A stretch of 5,689 bases of DNA. It comes from Acidimicrobiaceae bacterium (lineage in GTDB: Bacteria; Actinomycetota; Acidimicrobiia; Acidimicrobiales; Salinilacustritrichaceae). Below are positions 1 to 5,317 of this stretch, piece after piece. Below the pieces are notes generated by a model, which had not been told where the DNA came from, searched no databases, and saw nothing but the letters and a program-made list of their open reading frames with translations. The DNA is taken from contig DMTU01000085.1 in the NCBI GenBank assembly GCA_003476595.1, forward strand, positions 8,806-14,494, written 5' to 3'. Each line of letters opens with the position of its first letter. Position 1 is the stretch's first letter. Made by a program: the position numbers and the translations under genes.

Positions 1-178
1 GGTCGTCGACGGACGACGCCCGCCACGAGGCCACGTAGCCGCGGAACACCTCGAGCACCTCCGGCGTGGTGAAGCACTCCCCCGGCGCCATGGCGTCGAG
101 CTCCTCGATCACCTCGTCGGCGTAGTCGAGCCACGCGCGGGCGCTCGCTGCACTGACCGGACCGATGACCACTCGCAC
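1..178 (-). CDS. Hypothetical protein, C-terminus cut off by the left window edge
   Basis: The reading frame opens with GTG at 178-176 and stays open for 59 codons to the left edge, so only the N-terminal 59 residues are seen and no stop is present. The peptide begins MRVVIGPVSAASARAWLDYA and continues with an acidic helical stretch, then residues resembling FTTPEVLEVFRGYVASW. I do not recognise a family. The codons are GC-rich in the third position, which supports real coding. A second GTG at 172-170 is possible. I prefer 178 because a -10-like hexamer, CAACGT (191-186), lies 7 nt upstream, the same arrangement seen at other genes here. It lies 51 bp downstream of the 151-aa gene on the same strand, so it could also be co-transcribed with it. 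Function unknown; no signal peptide or membrane segment in the visible part. Confidence 0.6.
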   Translation of the reverse strand, partial: MRVVIGPVSAASARAWLDYADEVIEELDAMAPGECFTTPEVLEVFRGYVASWRASSVDD

Positions 179-191
179 CCGCGCGACGTTG
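179..191 (-). promoter_or_regulatory. Weak -10-like element before the left-edge gene
   Basis: On the minus strand, CAACGT (191-186) differs from TANNNT at the first base and is followed by 7 nt, then the GTG at 178. The spacing would make the transcript leaderless. This is a one-mismatch match supported mainly by analogy with the other genes of the window. No -35 is evident. Confidence 0.25.
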
Positions 192-229
192 GCACACCGC
201 CGGGCGACGCACCACCCACCCGGGCGCGG

Positions 230-685
230 CTACGGCTCGAGCGCCACGAGCACGTCCTCGACCAGCTCGGCCTCGGTCATGTCGAGCGCCATCGCCACGA
301 CCCGCACGATCGTGAGGAGCCCGAGCCACAGGCCGAACATCGAGTCCTCCAGACCCTCGCCGCCGATGAGGGCCTCCACCGACGGGCGGATCCCCCCGGC
401 CGTGGCCGCGGCCATCGTCATCGTGGTGAGGAGCAGCTCGATGCGGTCCTCGGGGACGGCGCCGTCGAGGGCGAGGCGGGTCATCAGCTCCGGGGCGACC
501 ATGGTCTCCTCGGTCTCCAGCACCATCCGGCGCAGCGCCACGGCCGCGGCGTCCAGCAGCGCGTCGCCGACGGCGATGCCGGTGTGCTCGAGGATCGCCG
601 ACTGCAGCACCTGGGCCGCGCCGGGACCATCGGCTTCGATCGCCTGCAGCTCGAGGGCTTCGCGGATCTGCTCGTGGAGGTCCAT
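230..685 (-). CDS. Acidic, lysine-free hypothetical protein (151 aa)
   Basis: I do not recognise this protein. It is 151 residues long and starts at ATG 685-683 (MDLHEQIREALELQAIEADG), ending at TAG 232-230. Composition is unusual: about 27 Asp/Glu against 7 Arg, and no Lys, Cys, Asn or Tyr. It looks mostly helical; a more hydrophobic stretch near residues 115-133 (from MFGLWLGLLTIVRVV) could be a buried helix or a single membrane-associated segment. There is no signal peptide and no catalytic motif. A -10-like TATCGT ends 7 nt before the ATG, which supports this start and suggests a transcript of its own, although it lies only 33 bp after the EamA-family gene on the same strand. The opposite-strand open frame is Ser/Arg/Thr-rich and reads as a shadow. 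Coding is likely; function is unknown. Confidence 0.75.
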   Translation of the reverse strand: MDLHEQIREALELQAIEADGPGAAQVLQSAILEHTGIAVGDALLDAAAVALRRMVLETEETMVAPELMTRLALDGAVPEDRIELLLTTMTMAAATAGGIRPSVEALIGGEGLEDSMFGLWLGLLTIVRVVAMALDMTEAELVEDVLVALEP

Positions 686-698
686 CGGGTCGACGATA
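686..698 (-). promoter_or_regulatory. Predicted leaderless promoter (-10 TATCGT) of the 151-aa gene
   Basis: On the minus strand TATCGT occupies 698-693 and is followed by 7 nt, then ATG at 685. Transcription starting 6-8 nt after the hexamer would begin at or within a base or two of the start codon. There is no purine-rich Shine-Dalgarno sequence in this gap, which fits leaderless translation. No convincing TTGACA-like -35 is visible. Confidence 0.5.
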
Positions 699-718
699 CG
701 AGGGGCCGGCCGCGCTGG

Positions 719-1624
719 CTACGTCGGGACCGGCTCGCCGACCTCTCGTGGCTCCTTGGCGGGGCGCTCCAGGACCACGACGGCGAGGGATGCGACCACC
801 ACCGCCATGCCGAACCACTGCAGCGCGCTGACCGATTCGTCGAGGAACGTGACCGCGCCGATGGTGGCCACGACCGGGACGAGCAGGGTCAGCAGCGAGA
901 CGATCTGGAGCGGCACGTGCTCGTGGGACCAGTTGAGCAGCACGTGCCCGAGCGCCCCCGAGAAGACCGTGACCAGCACGATCGTGACCCAGTCGCTGGC
1001 ATCAGCGGGGCTCAGGTCGGCGCCGACGACGAGGGCGTAGGGGGCGACCACGGCGCAGGCCACGACCGAGAGGCCGGTGAAGTACTCGAGGGTGCCGAGC
1101 TGGCGGCGGGCCTGCTTGGACGCCACGAAGTACAGGGTCCACGAGCCGAGGGCGCCGACGGCCAGCAGGTCACCCCGCAGGCTCCACTCCGGCACGCCCG
1201 TGGCGCCGAGCACGACGACGGCGGTGCCGGCCACGGCGACGAGGGACCACACGACGACCCGCTTGCCGAGCTGCTCGCCGAACAGCCGCACGCCGATGGG
1301 GGCGAGCAGGATCGGCTGCAGCGCCCCGATCACGGTGGCGTTGGCCACCGAGGTCTCGCGCAGGGCGCTGAAGAACAGGACGATGTCGAGGCCGAAGGCG
1401 ACGCCGCCGAGGGCGCTGATCCGCAGCATCGACCAGGTGATCCGGCCACCGCGCACCAGGTGCACGGTGACGAGCAGGATGGCACCGAGCACGAGCCGGT
1501 GGAAGCTGATGCCGGTGGCGTCGATGCCGTCGATCGACTTGACCATCGTCGACGACGCGCCCCAGATGGAGACGCCGGCGGACGTTGCGAGGATCCCGGC
1601 GGTGCGCCGGCTGGTCGTGGCCAT
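719..1624 (-). CDS. EamA/DMT-family transporter (drug/metabolite transporter superfamily)
   Basis: A 301-aa inner-membrane protein made of two tandem EamA repeats, roughly residues 10-138 and 150-285, with about ten hydrophobic helices and a short charged C-terminal tail. Each repeat carries the family's end-of-repeat signature with identical spacing: Pro104 then Glu117 (QPILLAPIGVRLFGEQL) and Pro250 then Glu263 (LVPVVATIGAVTFLDESV). The N-terminus has the typical WG...K pattern (Trp21-Gly22, Lys29) followed by FHRL near 41-44. Family members export or import small metabolites such as amino acids, sugars or drugs; the substrate cannot be read from sequence. The start is fixed at ATG 1624, because the only upstream in-frame codons before it run back four codons to TAG 1639-1637, which is the stop of the upstream AI-2E family gene. 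It is 12 nt downstream of that gene, so co-transcription is possible, but it also has its own -10-like hexamer. Confidence 0.92.
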   Translation of the reverse strand: MATTSRRTAGILATSAGVSIWGASSTMVKSIDGIDATGISFHRLVLGAILLVTVHLVRGGRITWSMLRISALGGVAFGLDIVLFFSALRETSVANATVIGALQPILLAPIGVRLFGEQLGKRVVVWSLVAVAGTAVVVLGATGVPEWSLRGDLLAVGALGSWTLYFVASKQARRQLGTLEYFTGLSVVACAVVAPYALVVGADLSPADASDWVTIVLVTVFSGALGHVLLNWSHEHVPLQIVSLLTLLVPVVATIGAVTFLDESVSALQWFGMAVVVASLAVVVLERPAKEPREVGEPVPT

Positions 1625-1639
1625 GGCCGCAGCACACTA
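1625..1639 (-). promoter_or_regulatory. Predicted promoter (-10 TAGTGT) overlapping the upstream stop codon
   Basis: On the minus strand TAGTGT lies at 1639-1634, followed by 9 nt and the ATG of the EamA-family gene. The first three bases of the hexamer are the TAG stop codon of the AI-2E family gene. A start site about 7 nt after the hexamer would give a 5' leader of about 3 nt. The upstream promoter region would lie inside the AI-2E coding sequence. No -35 match is seen. Confidence 0.38.
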
Positions 1640-2725
1640 CGGCTGCGCCGGGGCCAGCTCCTCCATCGGTTCCCGGGCCCGGGGCACCTGGTCGATGACC
1701 GCCAGGGCGAACACCGCGAAGGCCACCCCGAAGAACGCCATGCCGATGCCGTGCAGCTCGTAGCCGAGCAGCACCACGATCAAGACGACGGAGGGGCCGA
1801 CCTCGACGCCCCACCGGTCGATCCACCGCCGCGCGTGCAGGGCCTCGACGGCCTGCAGCACCATCGCCGCAGCCAGGATCGCCACGGCCGCCCGCCCGCT
1901 CTCGAGGCCGGCGGTGAGAGCCACGGTGGGCAGGACCCCGAGCAGGATGCCCACGTCGGGGAGGGTGGCGGCCACGCCGGCGACCAGCCCGAGGACCACC
2001 GGCGCCGGCAGCGAGAGCAGCGAGGCCACGAGCCCCACGGACAACCCGATCAGCACGCCCTGGCCGAGCATCGCGGTCAGCGTCCGGCGGGCGCGCAGCG
2101 TCGCCTCCTCCAGCACGGTGGAGACCAGCCGTCGCCGGTCGTCGTCCGCCACGAGCGAGAGCCCACCCCGGATGATCCCGGGGCCGTAGATCAGCAGGAA
2201 GATCGTGAGGATCATGTTCACGAAGAACACGGGCACGGTCAGCGCGTTCTCGGCGAGCGCGTCGCTGCCGCTGCCCACCCGCTCGTCGACCTCGTCGAGG
2301 AAGACCTCCACGCGGTCGGACAGCCGCAGGTCGCGCATGGCGGCGCCGATCTCGTCGTCGCGGTCCTCGAGGCGCGCCGTCGCCTCGGGCGCGACCTCCT
2401 GCAACGAGCGGACCTCGCGATCGAGGTTGTCGAAGGTGCCGAAGACGAGCGCCACCGCCGCCACGCCGATGACGACGAAGGTGAGCAGCACCGCGGCGAT
2501 CCGCGGGATCCAACGACCCAACCACGTCACGAGCGGGGCCACGAACACCGCCGTCACCGTGCAGGCGGCAGCCCAACCGAGGACCCGCTGGCCGGCCACG
2601 AAGGCACCCCGGAGCACGAGGAGCGCGAGGACGACGCCGACGGCCAGCGCGATCGTGCGGGTGCTGATGCGGACCGTGCGCGAGCGGCGAGCCCCGCCCC
2701 CGGTCATCCACGGTGTCGCCGGCAT
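1637..2725 (-). CDS. AI-2E family transporter, diverged copy
   Basis: A 362-aa membrane protein with the AI-2E (PF01594, UPF0118) layout: about three N-terminal helices (residues 25-98), an acidic soluble segment (about 99-165), then a helix near 167-185 and a C-terminal helical block (about 220-347). The family's LIP.vG signature appears as TLPDVG at 254-259. The later Q-x-x-E-N...P signature is eroded: LQAVEALHARRWID at 290-303, with Gly310-Pro311 retained and the last conserved Pro replaced (MAFFGVAFAVF). The family name comes from TqsA-type autoinducer-2 export, but other members are linked to ion transport, so the substrate is open. Start ATG 2725 is preferred over the in-frame ATG at 2707 because a -10 hexamer TACCGT ends 8 nt upstream of it. 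It is divergent from a second AI-2E gene 20 bp away, and the EamA-family gene follows 12 nt downstream in the same frame. Confidence 0.85.
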   Translation of the reverse strand: MPATPWMTGGGARRSRTVRISTRTIALAVGVVLALLVLRGAFVAGQRVLGWAAACTVTAVFVAPLVTWLGRWIPRIAAVLLTFVVIGVAAVALVFGTFDNLDREVRSLQEVAPEATARLEDRDDEIGAAMRDLRLSDRVEVFLDEVDERVGSGSDALAENALTVPVFFVNMILTIFLLIYGPGIIRGGLSLVADDDRRRLVSTVLEEATLRARRTLTAMLGQGVLIGLSVGLVASLLSLPAPVVLGLVAGVAATLPDVGILLGVLPTVALTAGLESGRAAVAILAAAMVLQAVEALHARRWIDRWGVEVGPSVVLIVVLLGYELHGIGMAFFGVAFAVFALAVIDQVPRAREPMEELAPAQP

Positions 2726-2745
2726 CGAGCCGTACGGTACCGAGG
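2726..2745. promoter_or_regulatory. Bidirectional promoter with a shared, symmetric -10 element
   Basis: Only 20 bp separate the start codons of the two divergent AI-2E family genes. The heptamer TACGGTA at 2733-2739 gives TACGGT on the plus strand (ending 7 nt before GTG 2746) and TACCGT on the minus strand (ending 8 nt before ATG 2725). Both fit TANNNT and both would give leaderless transcripts. The heptamer sits within the palindrome GTAC-G-GTAC (2732-2740), which could also be an operator. The -35 regions would fall inside the opposite gene's first codons; neither resembles TTGACA. The sequence pattern is seen directly; promoter activity is inferred. Confidence 0.55.
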
Positions 2746-3930
2746 GTGACCGCTGGCCTCCGTGATGCGTCCGGAGGTGGGGACGGCACCGAGCCCGCCC
2801 CCACCGACACGCGCACCGTGGTCGACGTCGACCTCCGCTCGATGGCGACGCTCCTCGTCTTCGCGCTCGCGGCCCTCGGCCTGCTCGAGGTGCTGCAGCA
2901 GACGCCGTCGATGATCACCAAGGTCGTCGTGGGCATCGTGATCGCCCTGGCCCTCGACCCGGTGGTGGCCCGCACGCGCGACCGCCTCGGCGGGTCGAGC
3001 CGGGGCATCGCCGTGGCCATCGTCGGCACCGCCCTCGGCCTGGCCTTCCTCGGCGTGCTGCTCGTCCTCGGCCCCGCGGCCATCGAGCAGGCCGGGAGCC
3101 TGCGCTCGGACCTCCCGACCACGATCGAGGACGCCTACACCTGGCCGGTCATCGGGGAGCGCATCGCCGAGGCGGACCTGGCCGAGCGCGTCGACGACGC
3201 CATCGACCGCCTGCCCGCCGAGCTCGACGACGAGCAGATCACCCGCTACGCCGAGGACCTGCTCGGCGGCCTGCTCACCACGATCGTGGTGCTCGTGACC
3301 GCCATCGCCGTCATGCTCGACGGCGAGTCGATCGTGCAGCGCATCCGGAACCTGTTCACGGGCGAGCGCCAGGAGCGCCTCGACGGGATCGGCCGGGTCA
3401 TCTACCGCACGTTCGGCAACTACTTCGCCGGCTCGCTGTTCGTGGCCATCCTCAACGGGCTCGTCGTGCTCACGGTCGCGCTCTCGCTCGGCGTCCCCCT
3501 CGCCCCGCTCGCCGGCCTGTGGTCGATGCTCACCAACCTGATCCCCCAGATCGGCGGGTTCCTGGGCGGCTCGTTCCTCGTCACCCTCGCGCTCACGCAG
3601 GGTCCCGTGGCGGCGGTGATCGCGCTCGTCGTGTTCCTCGTGTACCAGAACCTCGAGAACAACATCATCCAGCCCGCCGTGGTCGGCAAGGCCGTCGACC
3701 TCACCCCGCCCACGACGATGCTGGCCGCGCTGCTCGGCGGCGCGATGGCCGGCGTGCCAGGGGCCCTGATCGCCACGCCGATCGTGGGCGCAGCCAAGGT
3801 GCTCTACCTGCGCGACGCCCAGGACGGCTCGATCGACGGGAACATCGTCGACGAGGTCGGCAAGACGGAGGGCGGGGCGTTCCGGCGCGTGCTGGCGCGG
3901 ATCACGAACCGCAGCGGTGGCAGCCGATGA
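2746..3930 (+). CDS. AI-2E family transporter, conserved copy
   Basis: A 394-aa membrane protein of the AI-2E family (PF01594). From this start, residues 1-30 are a hydrophilic, Gly/Asp/Thr-rich cytosolic leader. Two to three helices follow (about 33-110), then an acidic soluble segment (about 112-165), a helix near 175-192, and the C-terminal helical block. Family signatures are intact: NLIPQIGG at 264-271, and QNLENNIIQP at 301-310 followed by VVGKAVDLTPP, with the closing ATPIVGAAK. The role is probably transport of a small molecule or ion; autoinducer-2 export is only the family label. The GTG at 2746 is chosen because TACGGT ends 7 nt upstream. An in-frame GTG at 2713 would put the start inside the divergent gene's coding region, and GTG 2818 would remove most of the leader. 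The 3' end overlaps the convergent tag gene by 29 bp with no terminator hairpin visible. Confidence 0.9.
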   Translation: MTAGLRDASGGGDGTEPAPTDTRTVVDVDLRSMATLLVFALAALGLLEVLQQTPSMITKVVVGIVIALALDPVVARTRDRLGGSSRGIAVAIVGTALGLAFLGVLLVLGPAAIEQAGSLRSDLPTTIEDAYTWPVIGERIAEADLAERVDDAIDRLPAELDDEQITRYAEDLLGGLLTTIVVLVTAIAVMLDGESIVQRIRNLFTGERQERLDGIGRVIYRTFGNYFAGSLFVAILNGLVVLTVALSLGVPLAPLAGLWSMLTNLIPQIGGFLGGSFLVTLALTQGPVAAVIALVVFLVYQNLENNIIQPAVVGKAVDLTPPTTMLAALLGGAMAGVPGALIATPIVGAAKVLYLRDAQDGSIDGNIVDEVGKTEGGAFRRVLARITNRSGGSR

Positions 3931-4486
3931 GGTGGTCGTCGACCATCCCGGCCGACTGCATGAACGCGTAGACGATCGTCGGGCCGACGAAGCGGGCACC
4001 GCGCGCCTTGAGCGCCTTGCTCAGCGCCGCGGACGCCGGCGTGTGCGCCGGGATCTCGGCCAGGGTGGCGAGCGGCGCCGGTCGCGGCTCGGGCACGTGG
4101 GACCAGACCAGCTCGCTCAGCGAGCTGCCCTCGGCGCGCAGCTCCTGGCTCAGGCGGGCCAGGTCGATCGCCGCCTGGATCTTGCCCCGATGGCGCACGA
4201 TGCCGGCGTCGCCGAGCAGGCGCTCGATGTCGGGCTCCTCGTAGGCCGCCACCGCGTCGATGTCGAACCCGTCGAAGGCAGCCCGGAACGCCTCACGCTT
4301 GCGCAGGATCGTGATCCACGCCAGGCCGGCCTGGAAGCCCTCCAACGCCAGGAGCTCGAAGACGTCGCGCTCGTCGCGGGTGGGCCGGCCCCACTCGTGG
4401 TCGTGGTAGTCGACGTAGAGCGGATCATCGCCGCACCACCAGCACCGCACCACGCCGTCGGCGCCGGTGCGCAGGCCCTCGTCCAC
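3902..4486 (-). CDS. tag: DNA-3-methyladenine glycosylase I
   Basis: A 194-aa cytosolic base-excision repair enzyme that removes 3-methyladenine from alkylated DNA, aligning along its length with E. coli Tag from memory. Zinc ligands are all present at the expected spacing: Cys15 and His28 (CWWCGDDPLYVDYHDHEWG), His185 and Cys189 (DDHLIGCHRC). Base-pocket residues corresponding to E. coli Tyr13, Tyr16, Glu38 and Trp46 are Tyr24, Tyr27, Glu49 and Trp57 (LEGFQAGLAW). The RHRGKIQAAI and SKALKARGARFVGPTI blocks are also kept. Extra cysteines Cys18 and Cys192 make a CxxC at each end. The start is GTG 4486, the first in-frame start after the upstream SDR gene's TGA, which happens to be in the same frame 15 nt away. 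A GGGG run about 8-11 nt upstream may act as a weak ribosome binding site. No -10 hexamer precedes it, so expression probably depends on the SDR transcript. The last eight codons overlap the convergent AI-2E gene. Confidence 0.96.
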   Translation of the reverse strand: MDEGLRTGADGVVRCWWCGDDPLYVDYHDHEWGRPTRDERDVFELLALEGFQAGLAWITILRKREAFRAAFDGFDIDAVAAYEEPDIERLLGDAGIVRHRGKIQAAIDLARLSQELRAEGSSLSELVWSHVPEPRPAPLATLAEIPAHTPASAALSKALKARGARFVGPTIVYAFMQSAGMVDDHLIGCHRCGS

Positions 4487-4501
4487 GTCAGCGCCCCACG
4501 A

Positions 4502-5263
4502 TCAGAAGATGGTGTAGCCGCCGTCGGCGACGATCTGGTCACCGGTGTGCCAGTCCACGGACTTGTCGCACAGGTAGGCGGCCAGCTCCTCGTAGTCCTC
4601 ACCCGTGGCCCACCGGCGAACCGGGGTGCGCTTGGTGGTGACCTCGCGGAAGCGTTCGTCCTGGTAGCCGCCCTCGGCCATCTCGGTGCGGGTCCAGCCG
4701 GGCAGCACGGCGTTCACCCGGATCCTGTGGCGGGCGAGGCCCACGGCCGAGGCGCGGACGAGGCCGAGCAGGGCGGTCTTCGATGCGCCGTAGTGGGGGT
4801 TGGCGGCAGCGCCGTGGATGGCCGAGGTCGACGAGATCGCCACGATCGCGCCGCCCTCGCCCTGGTCGATCATCTGGCGGGCGCAGTCGCGCATGGTGAG
4901 GAACGCACCGTCGAGGTTGATGGCCATCACGCGACGCCACTCCTCGAGCGACAGGTCCTGGAGCTGGCCACCGCCGCTCGTGCCGGCGTTGGCCACGCAG
5001 ACGTCGATGCGGCCGAGGCGCTCGACCGTCTCGGCCGTGGCCGCGGCCACCGACGCCTCGTCACCGACGTCGCAGGCCACGGCGATGGCATCCACCCCGT
5101 GGCCCTTGATCGCCTCCACGGCGGCCGCGGACTTGTCGGCGTTGCGAGCCCACACCGCCACAGCGGCGCCGGCCCGGGCACAACCCTCGGCGAAGCCCAG
5201 CCCGATGCCCCCGTTGCCGCCGGTCACCACGGCCACCTGGCCCTGCAGATCGTTGATCGTCAC
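4502..5263 (-). CDS. SDR family NAD(P)-dependent oxidoreductase
   Basis: A 253-aa classical short-chain dehydrogenase/reductase, the usual length for the family. It has a single Rossmann fold with the cofactor motif TGGNGGIG at 14-21, an acidic CDV at 64-66, NAG at 92-94, and the catalytic tetrad Asn116, Ser145, Tyr158, Lys162 (YGASK). The PGW(T) block at 188-191 and the C-terminal QIVADGG are also present. An Arg at position 40 just after the second strand (WARN) suggests NADP(H) preference, by family knowledge. The substrate, an alcohol, ketone or 3-oxoacyl compound, cannot be assigned. The start is GTG 5263, giving the typical N-terminus MTINDLQGQVAVVTGG. A -10-like TACGCT ends 8 nt upstream and there is no Shine-Dalgarno sequence. 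The gene is followed after 15 nt by tag, likely on the same transcript; a functional link to DNA repair is not evident. Confidence 0.95.
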   Translation of the reverse strand: MTINDLQGQVAVVTGGNGGIGLGFAEGCARAGAAVAVWARNADKSAAAVEAIKGHGVDAIAVACDVGDEASVAAATAETVERLGRIDVCVANAGTSGGGQLQDLSLEEWRRVMAINLDGAFLTMRDCARQMIDQGEGGAIVAISSTSAIHGAAANPHYGASKTALLGLVRASAVGLARHRIRVNAVLPGWTRTEMAEGGYQDERFREVTTKRTPVRRWATGEDYEELAAYLCDKSVDWHTGDQIVADGGYTIF

Positions 5264-5277
5264 GGCGGCGGAGCGTA
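5264..5277 (-). promoter_or_regulatory. Predicted leaderless promoter (-10 TACGCT) of the SDR-tag pair
   Basis: On the minus strand TACGCT lies at 5277-5272, followed by 8 nt (C/G only) and the GTG start of the SDR gene at 5263. This fits a start site at or within two bases of the initiation codon. It lies in the 54-bp gap after the split-barrel gene, in which I see no terminator hairpin and no recognisable -35. Confidence 0.5.
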
Positions 5278-5317
5278 GCCACCGACCTGGTTCTGGACGC
5301 GGCTGCGGAACGGCGCG

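Noticed and set aside
704..711. Palindrome GGCCGGCC between the EamA-family gene and the 151-aa gene, considered as a terminator stem
   Set aside because: It has no loop and no following T-run; an 8-bp self-complementary GC motif is expected often at this base composition.
165..1040. A 291-codon open frame on the plus strand at the left
   Set aside because: Ser/Thr/Arg-rich product with no domain; it runs opposite the 151-aa gene and the EamA-family gene.
2713..2745. Longer start (GTG 2713) for the plus-strand AI-2E gene
   Set aside because: It would place the start inside the divergent gene's coding region and upstream of the predicted -10. The 11 added residues match no family feature.
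584..2749. A 721-codon open frame on the plus strand
   Set aside because: Its product is a low-complexity His/Asp/Glu/Gly/Arg-rich chain typical of an antisense shadow in GC-rich DNA. It lies opposite the EamA and AI-2E genes, which have clear family signatures.
1170..3122. A 650-codon open frame on the minus strand crossing the divergent promoter region
   Set aside because: The product is Arg/Pro/Ala/Gly-rich without domains, and it runs in a shifted frame through three recognisable genes on both strands.
1637..3930. A quorum-sensing (AI-2 export) system
   Set aside because: The AI-2E family name is inherited from TqsA. No luxS, Lsr-type uptake or signal kinase gene is in the window, so the sequence gives no support for AI-2 signalling.
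2704..3999. A 431-codon open frame on the minus strand opposite the second AI-2E gene
   Set aside because: His/Glu/Asp/Gly-rich low-complexity product; the opposite strand encodes intact AI-2E family motifs.
3917..5278. A 453-codon open frame on the plus strand opposite tag and the SDR gene
   Set aside because: It has no recognisable motif and its composition is that of an antisense shadow; both genes on the other strand have complete active-site residues.
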